A DNA stretch of 64,000 nucleotides from Campylobacter sp. MG1 (GTDB taxonomy: Bacteria > Campylobacterota > Campylobacteria > Campylobacterales > Campylobacteraceae), in assembly GCF_026616895.1 (NCBI RefSeq), contig NZ_JANYME010000004.1, positions 104,489 to 168,488 on the forward strand, written 5' to 3'. Every line of letters begins with the position of its first letter. Within the stretch, counting starts at the first letter, position 1. This document shows positions 36,011 to 46,436 of the stretch, in pieces. The position numbers were made by a program, and so were the translations under genes. The notes under the pieces were generated by a model. It saw only the letters and a list, made by a program, of their open reading frames with translations. It searched no databases and was not told where the DNA came from.

Positions 36011-36597
36011 TTTTAAAAATAGCCCTTGAATTATTTTTAGAAAAGGGCTATGAAAATACAAATATTAAAGATATTGTTGATATAGTTGGTGGTTCATATA
36101 CTACCATTTATAAGAAATTTAAGAATAAAAATCAGTTATTCTTAAAAGCTATAAAAATAGGTGGAGATGGTAGAGTTGCAAGATTAGTTGATATGGTAGA
36201 ATCACGAAAAAATTTGAATTTAGTTGAATTTTTGGATAGTTTTGCAAGAGATTTTTATACGGATTTTTACAGTGATTATAATGTCAAATTTTTACGTTTA
36301 GTTGTTTCTAGAAGTTATCATGATAAGACATTACAAGAAATTATAGCTAAATCAGATAAACTTATTTTATCTAAGCATCTTGCAAAGGTATTTGAAAGTA
36401 AACTTGATAAAGCTATTTTTAAAGAGATAGATTCTATTAATTTAGCAGTCATTTATACTTCAATGATTTTAACAAATGAAACCTTTAGTGTTTTAGCTAA
36501 CACTAAATTTGATAGTTTGACTGAAAAACAAATTTCAAAACATATCAATAATATAAATTCTTTATTTTTAAGGATGATTAATATAAAAAATATTTAA
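35989..36597 (+). CDS. cmeR: TetR-family repressor CmeR
   Basis: A 202-residue TetR-type repressor. The N-terminal HTH is IALELFLEKGYENTNIKDIV then IVGGSYTTIYKKFKNK; the rest is a helical ligand-binding domain. Its position directly upstream of the RND efflux genes identifies it as CmeR, which represses cmeABC in C. jejuni. The start overlaps ccoG; AAGGAG precedes it. A perfect 16-bp palindrome, probably its operator, lies between cmeR and cmeA. Confidence 0.93.
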   Translation: MEGKEELILKIALELFLEKGYENTNIKDIVDIVGGSYTTIYKKFKNKNQLFLKAIKIGGDGRVARLVDMVESRKNLNLVEFLDSFARDFYTDFYSDYNVKFLRLVVSRSYHDKTLQEIIAKSDKLILSKHLAKVFESKLDKAIFKEIDSINLAVIYTSMILTNETFSVLANTKFDSLTEKQISKHINNINSLFLRMINIKNI

Positions 36598-36631
36598 TTT
36601 ACATAGTATTGATTACTAAAATGTTAAATAA

Positions 36632-36647
36632 TGTAATTATAATTACA
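36632..36647 (+). promoter_or_regulatory. CmeR operator over the cmeABC promoter
   Basis: TGTAATTATAATTACA is a perfect 16-bp palindrome, 29 bases before the cmeA ATG. It resembles the 16-bp inverted repeat known as the CmeR site in C. jejuni, and has a TATAAT -10 box (36638-36643) at its centre, so binding would block RNA polymerase directly. Confidence 0.8.
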
Positions 36648-36676
36648 CATTAAAAATAACAAATTAAGGATAAAGA

Positions 36677-37816
36677 ATGAAAAAAATTGTTAGGTTAAGT
36701 GTAGTTGCTAGTTTGTTATTTTTTGCAGCATGCAATGAAAACAATGAACAAAAGCAACAAGAAATGCCACCTTCTATTGTAGATATTAAAAAAGTAAGTT
36801 TAGAAAATACTGAAATTTATTATCAATATGCAGGAAAACTTGAAGCAAATAAAGATGTAGTAGTTTTGCCAAAAGTATCGGGCGAGATTAAAAAAATATT
36901 ATTTAAAGATGGCGATTTTGTAAAACAAGGAACAATTTTATATAAGATTGATGATGAGCAATATAAAGCTAGTTTGGATTTAGCGTTAGCTGATGTTGGT
37001 GTTGCTAAAGCAAACTATGAAAACGCTAATACTGATTATAATAGAACTAAAGACTTATATGCTAAAAAAGCAGTTAGTCAAAAAGAATTTGATACAAAAG
37101 AAGCAGCCTTTAAAAGTGCAAAAGCTAGTTTAGATAAAGCTAATGCCGCTTATAAGATAGCTAAATTAAATTATGATTATACTAACGTAAAAGCTCCATT
37201 TGATGGATATGTGCAAGCTTCGTTAGTTGATGCTGGAAGCTATGCTAATGCAAATAATACTCAATTAGTAAAAATTGTAGATCAAAATACTTTAAAAGCT
37301 ACATTTTTTATATCAGATACAAATATGGAACAAATTAAAAGAAATAATAATGATTTAAAAAGTGCAAAAGCTAATTTTACTTTAAATGGTAAGACTTATG
37401 AAGGTAAAGTTGAGTTTATATCAAATTATAATGAATTAGCAAGCACTAAAGCTTATGCGGTTTTTGAAAATACTAATCAAGAATTAAGTGCAGGAACCTT
37501 TGTTAGTCTTAAACTAAGCAATATTATGCAAAATGATTCTTTTGTAATTAGTAGAGAAAATTTATTACAAGATATTGATGGATATTATGTATTTGTTAAA
37601 GACAAAAATATAACAAAACAAATTCATGTTAAAACAATTTTTGATGATGAGAAAATTGCCGTAATTGACGCAAAAACAAGTGATTTAAAAGTTGATGATG
37701 AATTGATTTTAAATAATTATAAAAAGATTTATCCTGGCGCAAAAATAGCAACTAAGGCAGAATTTGGTGCGATGATGCAAAAGCAAGCTCCTAAAGAGCA
37801 GACTAAGGAACAATAA
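36677..37816 (+). CDS. cmeA: RND efflux periplasmic adaptor CmeA
   Basis: Membrane fusion protein of 379 residues, a lipoprotein with lipobox FAAC at about residues 17-20. The barrel-sandwich and lipoyl halves (PKVSGEIKKILFKDGDFVKQ and APFDGYVQASLVDAGSYAN) flank a coiled-coil hairpin (about 95-160). It bridges CmeB and CmeC in the tripartite pump that exports bile salts and antibiotics. AAGGATAAAG precedes the ATG. It overlaps cmeB by one base. Confidence 0.95.
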   Translation: MKKIVRLSVVASLLFFAACNENNEQKQQEMPPSIVDIKKVSLENTEIYYQYAGKLEANKDVVVLPKVSGEIKKILFKDGDFVKQGTILYKIDDEQYKASLDLALADVGVAKANYENANTDYNRTKDLYAKKAVSQKEFDTKEAAFKSAKASLDKANAAYKIAKLNYDYTNVKAPFDGYVQASLVDAGSYANANNTQLVKIVDQNTLKATFFISDTNMEQIKRNNNDLKSAKANFTLNGKTYEGKVEFISNYNELASTKAYAVFENTNQELSAGTFVSLKLSNIMQNDSFVISRENLLQDIDGYYVFVKDKNITKQIHVKTIFDDEKIAVIDAKTSDLKVDDELILNNYKKIYPGAKIATKAEFGAMMQKQAPKEQTKEQ

Positions 37817-40800
37817 TGTTTTCTAAGTTTTTTATATATAGACCAGTATTTGCAATAGTTGTTTCAATCATAATTACTATTGCTGGTATTTTAGGAATGA
37901 AAGGTTTGCCTATTGAAGAATATCCTAATGTTACATCTCCAACTATTAGAGTAACTGCTAATTATTCTGGTGTTGATGCGGCTACACTTTCTCAAAATGT
38001 AGCAAGTATTCTTGAAGACGCAATTAATGGTGTTGAAGATATGATTTATATAACTTCAAGCTCAAGTTCAAGTGGTTTGATGTTTTTAAATGTTTATTTT
38101 AAGGTTGGAAAAGACCCATCAAAAGCATTAATTGATGTTAATAATAAAGTTCAAAGTGTTCAAGCAAAAATGCCTGAAGAGGTTAAAAAATTAGGTATTA
38201 GTGTTGATGAAACTAGCTCAAATATTTTAGCCGTTGTTACATTTTATTCTCCTGACGATAGTCGTGATGAAACTTATTTAAGCAATTATGCTACTTTAAA
38301 TGTGGCTGAAGAAATAAAAAGACTAGAAGGAATTGGTAGTGCTGAGGTTGTAGGGCATACTGAATATTCTATGAGAATTTGGCTTGATTCAGAAAAGCTA
38401 AATAAATATGACTTAAATCCAGCAATTGTAAGTGCAGCTATAAGAGAACAAAATTCACAATATCCAACAGGAACGGTTGGTGATTTACCACTTAAAGAAG
38501 TGAGCCCATTTGTATATACTATGAGTGCTAGAGGTAAATTTACAACTGTTAAAGAATTTGAAAATATTATAATAAAAGCACTTCCAGATGGAAATATTTT
38601 ATATTTAAAAGATATAGCAAGGGTTGAATTAGGAACAGAAAATTACGGATTTGCAGGTCTTAAAGATGGTAAAAAAATGGTTCCTATGATGATTAATTTA
38701 AAATCAGGTGCAAATGCTATAGCAGTAGCTCAAGCTGTGAAAGAAAAATTAGAAGAGCTAAGTAAATTCTTCCCAAGTGGTGTAGCTTATGATATGCCTT
38801 ATGATACTACCGATTTCGTAAAAGATAGTATAAGCGAAGTTGTTCAAACATTTGTTGAAGCTATTTTACTTGTTTTAATAGTTATGTATATGTTCTTAAA
38901 AAACCTTCGTGCAACTATTATTCCATTAATTGCCGTGCCGGTTTCTTTACTTGGAACCTTTGCTTTTCTTTATGTTTTTGGTTTTACAATCAATCTTATT
39001 ACATTATTTGCTTTAGTTTTAGCAATCGGCATTGTTGTTGATGATGCTATTGTCGTTGTAGAAAATGTTGAGCGTGTGTTTAGAAGTGGTATTACAAAAG
39101 ATGTAAAAGCAGCTACTAAAATGGCAATGGATGAAGTAACCGGACCTGTAATTTCTATTGTTTTAGTATTAAGTGCAGTATTTATTCCTGTTTCATTTTT
39201 AGATGGATTTGTAGGGCAAATTCAAAGACAATTTGCAATTACTCTTGTAATTTCTGTTTGTATTTCAGGTTTTGTTGCATTAACGCTAACTCCTGCATTA
39301 TGCGGTATATTATTAAAAGACCATGAAGATAAGCCTTTTTATTTAGTTAAAAAATTTAATGACTTTTTTGATTGGAGTATTAATATTTTTGGTAGTGCAG
39401 TTGCAAAAGTTTTAAGGCATGTAATTCCAAGTTTGATTATTACTTGTGTATTCTTTTATGGAATTTTTGCTTTATTAAAAATTATTCCTAGCTCACTTGT
39501 TCCTAGTGAAGATAAGGGTGCTGTGTTAGTTTTATCTCAGTTAAAATCAGCGAGTAGCTTAGAAAAAACACTAGCCTTTAATAATAAAATTTATGATATG
39601 GTTAAAGAAAACCCTGCAGTTGAAGGTATGATTTCTTTAAATGGGTTTGATGTAGAAAGTTCAGCTCTTTCAACAAGTGCTGGAATTTCATTTATTACAT
39701 TAAAAGATTATGATGATAGAAAACATTTAGGTATTGATGGAAATAGTGAGAATTTAGCTAATACTTGGATGAAAAATATGCTGCTTGACCCTGATGGCTT
39801 TGCATTTTTCTTAAATCCACCACCGATTATGGGGCTTTCTTTGACAGGCGGATTTGAAATGTATGTGCAAAATAAATCAGGTAAAAGTTATGAAGAAATT
39901 AAAAAAGATATAGATACTTTACTTGCAGCAGCATCAAAAAGACCTGAATTAACTCAAGCAAGAACTACTTTAAACACTGATTATCCTGAGTTAAAAGTAA
40001 GTGTTGATGAGAAAAAAGCTAAAATTTTAGGGCTTAGTTTAAGTGATATATATTCAAATTTAAATTTAATTTTTGGTTCTGTTTATGTGAATGATTTTAC
40101 TGCTTTAGGTAAAAATTTCCAAGTAAATGTAAGAGGCGATGAAGAATTTAGAAATAAAAGAACAAGTCTTGAAAACATTTATGTTAAAAATAGTGAAGGC
40201 AAAAGCATATCTTTAGCTAGTGTTGTTGATATTAAGCCAAGTGTAGCAGCGTTTTCAGTAACTAGATTTAACCTTTTCCCAGCTGCAAAAGTTACAGCTT
40301 CGCCAGCTCCAGGATATACTAGTGGAGATGCTATTAATGCTATAGTTGAAGTATTTAATGAAACTATGAATAAAGATGAATATTCTTATGCTTGGGCAGG
40401 AAGTTCTTATGAAGAAGTAAATGCTAGTGGTAGTGGTTCTACTGCATTTGCATTAGGTATGGTATTTGTATTTTTAATACTTGCAGCTCAATATGAAAGA
40501 TGGTTAATGCCACTTGCAGTAATTACAGCAGTTCCTTTTGCAGTATTTGGAAGTTTAGCAGCAACTTATTTAAGGGGTATGCAAAATGACATATATTTTC
40601 AAATAGGTTTATTATTGTTAATTGGTCTTAGTGCAAAAAATGCTATATTAATTGTTGAATTTGCTATGGAAGAAAAATATAAACACGGCTTAAATACTTA
40701 TGATGCAGCTATAAAGGCGGCAAAACTTAGATTTAGACCTATTATTATGACTTCTTTAGCGTTTGGTTTTGGTATTTTACCTTTAGTATTTAGCGAAGGT

Positions 40801-40959
40801 TCAGGTAGTGCTGCTAGACACTCACTTAGCACAGGGCTAGTTGGTGGTATTATTATAGCTTCTAGTATATCTATTTTATTTGTGCCTTTATTTTTATATT
40901 TACTAGAGAGTTTAAATGATAAGGTTTTTAAAAAGAAAGGAAAGCAAATTAATGAATAA
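37816..40959 (+). CDS. cmeB: RND multidrug efflux transporter CmeB
   Basis: Inner-membrane proton-driven pump of 1047 residues with twelve transmembrane helices and two large periplasmic loops, the AcrB plan. The N-terminus is typical (MFSKFFIYRPVFAIVVSIII). The proton relay Asp pair is in GIVVDDAIVVVENVERV, and ARGKFTTVKEFENI and NYSGVDAATLSQNV fit the porter domain. It recognises drugs in the periplasm and outer leaflet. Full length, intact. Confidence 0.97.
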   Translation: MFSKFFIYRPVFAIVVSIIITIAGILGMKGLPIEEYPNVTSPTIRVTANYSGVDAATLSQNVASILEDAINGVEDMIYITSSSSSSGLMFLNVYFKVGKDPSKALIDVNNKVQSVQAKMPEEVKKLGISVDETSSNILAVVTFYSPDDSRDETYLSNYATLNVAEEIKRLEGIGSAEVVGHTEYSMRIWLDSEKLNKYDLNPAIVSAAIREQNSQYPTGTVGDLPLKEVSPFVYTMSARGKFTTVKEFENIIIKALPDGNILYLKDIARVELGTENYGFAGLKDGKKMVPMMINLKSGANAIAVAQAVKEKLEELSKFFPSGVAYDMPYDTTDFVKDSISEVVQTFVEAILLVLIVMYMFLKNLRATIIPLIAVPVSLLGTFAFLYVFGFTINLITLFALVLAIGIVVDDAIVVVENVERVFRSGITKDVKAATKMAMDEVTGPVISIVLVLSAVFIPVSFLDGFVGQIQRQFAITLVISVCISGFVALTLTPALCGILLKDHEDKPFYLVKKFNDFFDWSINIFGSAVAKVLRHVIPSLIITCVFFYGIFALLKIIPSSLVPSEDKGAVLVLSQLKSASSLEKTLAFNNKIYDMVKENPAVEGMISLNGFDVESSALSTSAGISFITLKDYDDRKHLGIDGNSENLANTWMKNMLLDPDGFAFFLNPPPIMGLSLTGGFEMYVQNKSGKSYEEIKKDIDTLLAAASKRPELTQARTTLNTDYPELKVSVDEKKAKILGLSLSDIYSNLNLIFGSVYVNDFTALGKNFQVNVRGDEEFRNKRTSLENIYVKNSEGKSISLASVVDIKPSVAAFSVTRFNLFPAAKVTASPAPGYTSGDAINAIVEVFNETMNKDEYSYAWAGSSYEEVNASGSGSTAFALGMVFVFLILAAQYERWLMPLAVITAVPFAVFGSLAATYLRGMQNDIYFQIGLLLLIGLSAKNAILIVEFAMEEKYKHGLNTYDAAIKAAKLRFRPIIMTSLAFGFGILPLVFSEGSGSAARHSLSTGLVGGIIIASSISILFVPLFLYLLESLNDKVFKKKGKQINE

Positions 40960-42292
40960 GCTTTTAATATCAGCAATCGCAGCTTTATTTTTAGCTGCTT
41001 GCTCTAGTGTTAATAATTATGAGCTTAAAACTCCAAATAATTTAGATAATAATACTAAATTTGAAATTAAAGATTGGAGAAGTTTAGGTAATGATGCAAA
41101 TCTTAATCGCTTGATTGAGATTGCTATGGAAAATAATGAAGATGTTAAAATGGCTATTAATAATCTTTTAATAGCTGAATCAAATTTAGTAAGTGTTGGG
41201 ATTAAAAGAGAGCCTAGTATTAATCTTGGCATTAATGCAAATGAGAGATTAATTAAACACCAAAAGCCAACTTACGGACATTCTTTAGGTCTTAATTTAT
41301 CTTATGAAATAGATTTATTAAATAAATTTGGTAAGGCTAAAGATAACGCTATTTATAGTGCTAATATTAGCGAATTTGATGTAGAAAATACTTATCAAAC
41401 TATTGGATTTAGTATTGCAAAACTTTATTATCAAGTTGTAGCAACTAATAAAAAAATAGAAATTTTAGAAGACTTTATAAATAGCTATGAAAAAACTTTA
41501 AAATTAAAAGAAGAGCAATATAAATTAGGCTTTATTACAAAATCAGTTCTTTTACAAACTAAAGAACAATTTACTCTAAATCAAACTAAATTAAGAAGTT
41601 TAAAATTAGAAAGAGATTTATATATTAATTCTTTAGATATTTTAGTTTATGGATTAAATCAAGAAAAAGAACCAATTAAATTTGCTAATAACTTAATAGA
41701 AGATTTTGTTATGCCAGCTACTATACCAAGCTCTGTTATGACAAATCGTCCTGATATAGCAAAAGCAATTTTAGATGTAAAAATAGCTCATAATAATGCA
41801 AAAATTGCTTGGGATAGCTTTTTTCCAACCTTTACAATAGGTGCTGGTGTTAGTTGGAGTGGAGATACACATAATGTATTTTCTGACCCTGTTGGCTCAA
41901 TTACTGCTAGTTTGTTACAACCTTTATTTAATTTAGGTGATGTTGATGAGCAAGTAATTAGAGCAAATTTAGCTCAAGATAATGCAGTATTAGGCTATGA
42001 AAAAGTAGTCAAAACTGCGTTAAAAGAAATAGAAGATGCTATTTTAAAATATAATAATGCCGAAGTTAAATTAAGAGATTATGATGAAATAGTAAAACTA
42101 GAAGAAGAAATTTATGAGTTTAATAAGCTTAAATTTAATGAAGGAGAAATCAGCTTTTTAGAATTCTTAGATAGCGAAAGAGCTTTACAAAATAGCTTAA
42201 TAGAGCAAATTGATTTAAAATTAGGCAAGATAACTGCAGGAATTGATGCTTATAAAGCTATTGGAGTTAAAAAACTTGAATTTAGGAAGTGA
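40952..42292 (+). CDS. cmeC: RND efflux outer membrane channel CmeC
   Basis: TolC/OprM-type outer membrane factor, 446 residues from the ATG at 40952; the further upstream start at 40916 would bury the signal peptide. A lipoprotein signal ends in LAAC. Two repeats of the outer membrane efflux protein domain follow, with TNRPDIAKAILDVKIAHNNA and FPTFTIGAGVSWSGD in the second. It overlaps cmeB by 8 bases. It completes CmeABC. Confidence 0.94.
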   Translation: MNKLLISAIAALFLAACSSVNNYELKTPNNLDNNTKFEIKDWRSLGNDANLNRLIEIAMENNEDVKMAINNLLIAESNLVSVGIKREPSINLGINANERLIKHQKPTYGHSLGLNLSYEIDLLNKFGKAKDNAIYSANISEFDVENTYQTIGFSIAKLYYQVVATNKKIEILEDFINSYEKTLKLKEEQYKLGFITKSVLLQTKEQFTLNQTKLRSLKLERDLYINSLDILVYGLNQEKEPIKFANNLIEDFVMPATIPSSVMTNRPDIAKAILDVKIAHNNAKIAWDSFFPTFTIGAGVSWSGDTHNVFSDPVGSITASLLQPLFNLGDVDEQVIRANLAQDNAVLGYEKVVKTALKEIEDAILKYNNAEVKLRDYDEIVKLEEEIYEFNKLKFNEGEISFLEFLDSERALQNSLIEQIDLKLGKITAGIDAYKAIGVKKLEFRK

Positions 42293-42299
42293 TTTTTAT

Positions 42300-43259
42300 A
42301 TGAACCTAGCCTTAAAAGAGGCTTGGAAATATCAATTCTTAACTTATCCAAATCCTGCCGTAGGTTGTCTAGTATTAGATAAATACGGCAAGATTTTAAG
42401 TATTAAAGCACACCAAAAAGCAGGAACATTTCACGCAGAAAGATTATGTGTGAATGAAATCTTAGAAAAATATGGAAAAGATGCTTTAAAAGATAGTGTA
42501 TTTTATGTAACTTTAGAGCCTTGCAGTAAGCAAGGTCGCACTCCACCTTGTCATGAATTATTAATAAAATATAAAGTTAAAGAAGTAAATATAGGCTCAA
42601 GTGATAGTTCTCAAAATGGTATAAATGAATTAAGGCAAGCTGGAATTAAAGTAAATCTTGGGATTTTACAAGATGAATGCGATAAACTAATTGCTCCATT
42701 CAAATTCTGGCTAGATAATAAGCCTTTTGTTTTATTTAAATTAGCAATTAATCTAAATTATAACAATGAAGGTAGTATTAGTAATGAGTATTTAAGGACA
42801 TATTTTCACGAAATTAGAACTAATATAGATTATTTAATAATTTGTGGCAATACTTTAAGACTTGATAATCCTATGCTTGATGCTAGATATTCTACTAGCA
42901 AAAAAGCACCTAATTTATTAGTATTTTCAAAATATTTTCAAGATTTAAATTCTAATTTTAAATCTCTAAATATTTTTAAAACTAATAGAGAAATTATTTT
43001 TGGTAAAAATCCTTTAAAATTAAAAGATGAATTGCAAGAGCAAAATATTAAATTTGTAATGATTGAAGGCGGGTTTAATGCCTTAGAACTTTTCAAAAAT
43101 CAAATAGATTGGTTGTTTTTACAACAAAGTAATTCTACTTATAAAAATTCAAATAACTTTAAGTTAAGTTTAAGTCCTATTTATCAAAGCACTACAAAAG
43201 ATTTTTATAATAAACCACACGAATACCAACAATTCGGATTTTATGAAATAAGGGAATAA
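42300..43259 (+). CDS. ribD: bifunctional riboflavin biosynthesis protein RibD
   Basis: About 319 residues from the ATG at 42300. The deaminase domain has the zinc-binding HAE motif (GTFHAERL) and PCSKQGRTPPCHE. The reductase domain (from about residue 140) holds LDNPMLDAR and a MIEGGFNALELF segment. The enzyme deaminates and reduces the pyrimidine intermediate of riboflavin synthesis. The start is uncertain: an in-frame reading continues upstream and overlaps cmeC. The reductase half is divergent compared with the deaminase half. Confidence 0.9.
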   Translation: MNLALKEAWKYQFLTYPNPAVGCLVLDKYGKILSIKAHQKAGTFHAERLCVNEILEKYGKDALKDSVFYVTLEPCSKQGRTPPCHELLIKYKVKEVNIGSSDSSQNGINELRQAGIKVNLGILQDECDKLIAPFKFWLDNKPFVLFKLAINLNYNNEGSISNEYLRTYFHEIRTNIDYLIICGNTLRLDNPMLDARYSTSKKAPNLLVFSKYFQDLNSNFKSLNIFKTNREIIFGKNPLKLKDELQEQNIKFVMIEGGFNALELFKNQIDWLFLQQSNSTYKNSNNFKLSLSPIYQSTTKDFYNKPHEYQQFGFYEIRE

Positions 43260-43778
43260 ATGTTAGAAAAATATTTTGAAAAATTCCTAGTAAATTCTAG
43301 GTTTATTACAATCTTACCTGTTATTTTTGGTCTTTTAGGTGCTTTTATGTTATTTTTTATTGCTAGTTTTGATGTGTATAAGGTCATAAAAGTTACATAT
43401 ACTTATTATTTTTTAGGTGCTGATATTGATATTCACGAAGAAGCTGTAAGCACTATAGTTGGAGCTGTTGATTTATATTTAATGGCTTTAGTTTTTTATA
43501 TATTTTCTTTTGGAATATATGAATTATTTATAAGCGATGTTGAAGAATTTAAACAATATAAACAAAGCAAGGTTTTAGAAGTTCATAGTTTAGATGAGCT
43601 AAAAGATAAGCTTGGTAAAGTTATTATTATGGTTTTAGTTGTTAATTTTTTCCAACATGCACTTAATTTAAAATTTAGCTCAAGTATGGATATGCTTTAT
43701 TTAGCAATCGGTATTATGTGTATTTGCCTTGGATTATGGGCTTTACATAAAAGTGATAATAAATCTAAAGAACACTAA
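43260..43778 (+). CDS. YqhA (UPF0114)-family membrane protein
   Basis: A 172-residue inner-membrane protein with about four hydrophobic helices. The pattern FEKFLVNSRFITILPVIFGL at the N-terminus and FSFGIYELFISDV, LDELKDKLGKVIIMVLVVNF in the middle are those of the UPF0114/YqhA family. Function unknown. It begins on the base after the ribD stop. Confidence 0.88.
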   Translation: MLEKYFEKFLVNSRFITILPVIFGLLGAFMLFFIASFDVYKVIKVTYTYYFLGADIDIHEEAVSTIVGAVDLYLMALVFYIFSFGIYELFISDVEEFKQYKQSKVLEVHSLDELKDKLGKVIIMVLVVNFFQHALNLKFSSSMDMLYLAIGIMCICLGLWALHKSDNKSKEH

Positions 43779-43787
43779 GGAGCAAAG

Positions 43788-44789
43788 ATGATATTTATAG
43801 ATACTTGTTTTGGAAAAAAAAGTGATGTTATGCCTATTTGGATGATGCGTCAAGCAGGTAGATACCTAGCTGAATACAAGGCTACTCGTGCTAGAGCAGG
43901 AGATTTTTTAAGTCTTTGTAAGGATTATAAATTAGCTAGTGAAGTTACGCTTCAGCCAGTGGATATTTTTGATTTTGATGCGGCTATTATATTTTCAGAT
44001 ATTTTAGTGGTGCCACTTGAAATGGGCTTACCGCTTAGATTTGAAGCAGGTGAAGGCCCTGTTTTTGATGAGATAATATCAAGTGAAATTGATGTAGAAA
44101 AATTAAATATAAATGCAGCTAGTAAATTAACTTATGTTTATGACGCTATAAAATTAACTCGTGAAAAATTAGCTTCAAATAAAGCTTTAATAGGATTTTG
44201 TGGTGCACCTTGGACTTTAGCAACATATATGATAGAAGGAAAAGGCTCTAAAACTTATGCAAAAAGCAAAAGAATGATTTATGAAAATCCAGCCTTAGCA
44301 CATAAATTATTAGCAAAAATTACTGAAGTTTTAAAAGAATACTGCGAAAATCAAATAAAAGCAGGTGCTAATGCTATTCAGATTTTTGATAGTTGGGCTA
44401 ATGCACTTGAGCCTATAGCATATTTAGAATTTGCTTGGAAATATATTCAAGATTTAACAAGTTATTTAAAAACAAAATACCCACATATTGCAATAATTGC
44501 ATTTCCTAAGGGAGTAGGTAGTTTTATTGAGTGTTTAGATGCAAAAATTGATGTTTTAGGTGTTGATTGGAGTACTCCTATACAAGTCGCTACTAAAAGT
44601 AAATTTGTTTTACAAGGAAATTTAGAACCTTGTAGATTATATTCTAAACAAGCAATAAAGGATGGTGTTGAAAGTATTAAAGAAACAATAAAAGATAGAC
44701 CACATATTTTTAATCTAGGACATGGAATTTTACCAGATGTTTTAGTTGAACATGTACATTATTTAATTAAGTGTGTAAGAAATGCTTAG
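43788..44789 (+). CDS. hemE: uroporphyrinogen decarboxylase
   Basis: Heme biosynthesis enzyme of 333 residues converting uroporphyrinogen III to coproporphyrinogen [23 protein letters not shown] is the conserved RQAGRYxxEY substrate motif; [14 protein letters not shown] and [20 protein letters not shown] follow, with GNLEPCRLY and [12 protein letters not shown] near the end. AAGGAGCAAAG precedes the ATG. It overlaps the asparaginase by 8 bases. Confidence 0.97.
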   Translation: MIFIDTCFGKKSDVMPIWMMRQAGRYLAEYKATRARAGDFLSLCKDYKLASEVTLQPVDIFDFDAAIIFSDILVVPLEMGLPLRFEAGEGPVFDEIISSEIDVEKLNINAASKLTYVYDAIKLTREKLASNKALIGFCGAPWTLATYMIEGKGSKTYAKSKRMIYENPALAHKLLAKITEVLKEYCENQIKAGANAIQIFDSWANALEPIAYLEFAWKYIQDLTSYLKTKYPHIAIIAFPKGVGSFIECLDAKIDVLGVDWSTPIQVATKSKFVLQGNLEPCRLYSKQAIKDGVESIKETIKDRPHIFNLGHGILPDVLVEHVHYLIKCVRNA

Positions 44790-45720
44790 TTTAATATCTC
44801 TTGGTGGGACAATTTCTATGCGTAATTTAGGCGAAGGAGCAATTCCTAGCCTAAATGCTGATGATTTAACAAGTTCATTTAAAGACATTAATGCAATAAC
44901 TTTTAGTAATATCTCAAGTCCAAATATAACTTTTTCAATGTTAATTGAAGTTTTAAATCTTGCAAAAGAAGAGATTAAAAAAGGCTCTCGTGCTGTAATT
45001 ATTACTCAAGGAACTGATACTTTAGAAGAAAGTTCGTTTTTTTGTAATTTATTTTGGGATTTAGATGAGCCACTAATTTTTACAGGTGCTATGAAAAATC
45101 CTAGCGAGTTAGGAAGTGATTATCTAGCTAATATTAGCAATGCAATTACTTTAGCAAATAGTGAATTAGCAAGGGGTTTAGGTGTGCTTTGTGTATTAAA
45201 TGATAGCGTTCATTCAGCACAATTTATCCACAAAAGCAATTCATTTAGTCTTGAAACTTTTACAAGTTTTAATCGTGGTTTGGTTGGAGAGATTAAAGAA
45301 GGTAAGTTTTATTTATTTAATAATAATTATAAAAGGCTAAAACTAAAGCCTTTAAAAGAAATTACTAAAAAAGTAGCCTTACTAAAAATGTGCCTTGATT
45401 TTGATAATGATATGCTTGAATATGCTTTAAATAATTATGATGGTTTGGTAATTAGTGGCTATGGAGCAGGTCATGTAATGGCTAGAGCTATGCCAATTAT
45501 TCAAAAAGCAAATATTCCAATAATTATGACAAGTAGATGTGAAAGTGGTAAAGTAGGTCTTAGAACCTATGCTTATGTTGGAGCTGAAGTTGATTTGATT
45601 AAAAATGGTGTAATTATGAGTGAATATTTAAGTGATGTTAAGGCTAGAGCCTTAATGGTTGCTTTATTATCTTTAAATATTAGTAATATACAAGATATTA
45701 TTGATAATAAATTATTTTGA
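44782..45720 (+). CDS. asparaginase-family protein
   Basis: A 312-residue asparaginase/glutaminase-like protein. The first threonine motif is ISLGGTISM near the N-terminus, and the second is [18 protein letters not shown] with the TDT active-site triad. [14 protein letters not shown] [18 protein letters not shown] matches the C-terminal subunit region. No signal peptide, so it is probably cytoplasmic (type I-like) and hydrolyses L-Asn to Asp and ammonia. It is coupled to hemE. Confidence 0.88.
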   Translation: MLSLISLGGTISMRNLGEGAIPSLNADDLTSSFKDINAITFSNISSPNITFSMLIEVLNLAKEEIKKGSRAVIITQGTDTLEESSFFCNLFWDLDEPLIFTGAMKNPSELGSDYLANISNAITLANSELARGLGVLCVLNDSVHSAQFIHKSNSFSLETFTSFNRGLVGEIKEGKFYLFNNNYKRLKLKPLKEITKKVALLKMCLDFDNDMLEYALNNYDGLVISGYGAGHVMARAMPIIQKANIPIIMTSRCESGKVGLRTYAYVGAEVDLIKNGVIMSEYLSDVKARALMVALLSLNISNIQDIIDNKLF

Positions 45721-45721
45721 T

Positions 45722-45743
45722 AAATCCACTAAAAAGTGGATTT
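45722..45743. terminator. bidirectional terminator between asparaginase and DJ-1 genes
   Basis: Nine-bp arms AAATCCACT / AGTGGATTT around a four-base A loop, followed by T on one side and A on the other. It lies between convergent genes and can serve both. Confidence 0.8.
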
Positions 45744-46318
45744 TAAAATTTAATTCCAAATTTATTTATTAATAATCCTTCTAGTAATCCTTCATACTGT
45801 TCTATAAATCCTAATTCTTTTATTATAGTTAATGCAAAATAAGTTGAAGTAATAGGACCAGCACTTGTTATAATATTTTTATTAACTACTACAGCTTTAT
45901 CAATTCTATTAGCGTTTATATCTTTTTCACATCCAGGATAGCATGTAAAATCACCGGTTAAAACCCCAGCATTTGCTAATACTATAGGTGAAGCACAAAT
46001 TGCAGCAATTAATTTATTTTGAGAATTTAATTTTTGAATAATATTTTTAATTCTTTTATCGTTTTTTAAATTAGTCATACCTAAAAATCCACCAGCTAAT
46101 GCTATAGCATCAATATTTTCAGTATTAACTTTATCTAATGTTTTATTTGCCATAATTTTAAGACCTGTATCAAGGGTAATATCAAGATTATCAGTAATAC
46201 TAGCTAGTATAATATCTAAATTTGCTCCACTATTTTTAGCTCTAATTAAAATATCAATTATTGTGATTAATTCTATATCTTCATTTCCATTTGCCATAGG
46301 TATTAAAATTGTTTTCAT
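45743..46318 (-). CDS. DJ-1/PfpI-family protein
   Basis: A 191-residue class I glutamine amidotransferase-like protein. The nucleophile elbow is IAAICASPIVLANAGVL, with Cys as expected for DJ-1. ILIPMANGNEDIELITIID at the start has the conserved Glu, and DAIALAGGFLG precedes. Members act as deglycases, chaperones or peptidases; which applies here is unknown. GGAAAATT precedes the ATG. Monocistronic. Confidence 0.88.
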   Translation of the reverse strand: MKTILIPMANGNEDIELITIIDILIRAKNSGANLDIILASITDNLDITLDTGLKIMANKTLDKVNTENIDAIALAGGFLGMTNLKNDKRIKNIIQKLNSQNKLIAAICASPIVLANAGVLTGDFTCYPGCEKDINANRIDKAVVVNKNIITSAGPITSTYFALTIIKELGFIEQYEGLLEGLLINKFGIKF

Positions 46319-46403
46319 AATTTTCCTTTTTTTTAATAGTTTTATAATATATTTTTTAGGACATATTATATCTTTTTTATTACTTAATTTTTTAAATAAA
46401 TAC

Positions 46404-46409
46404 TATAAT
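46404..46409 (+). promoter_or_regulatory. -10 element of the hydrogenase operon
   Basis: TACTATAAT with a perfect TATAAT, 28 bases before the hydA ATG and preceded by an A/T-rich stretch, as in Campylobacter promoters. AAAGGATAGGT follows as ribosome binding site. Confidence 0.5.
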
Positions 46410-46436
46410 CTTAACAAATTTAATTAAAGGATAGGT

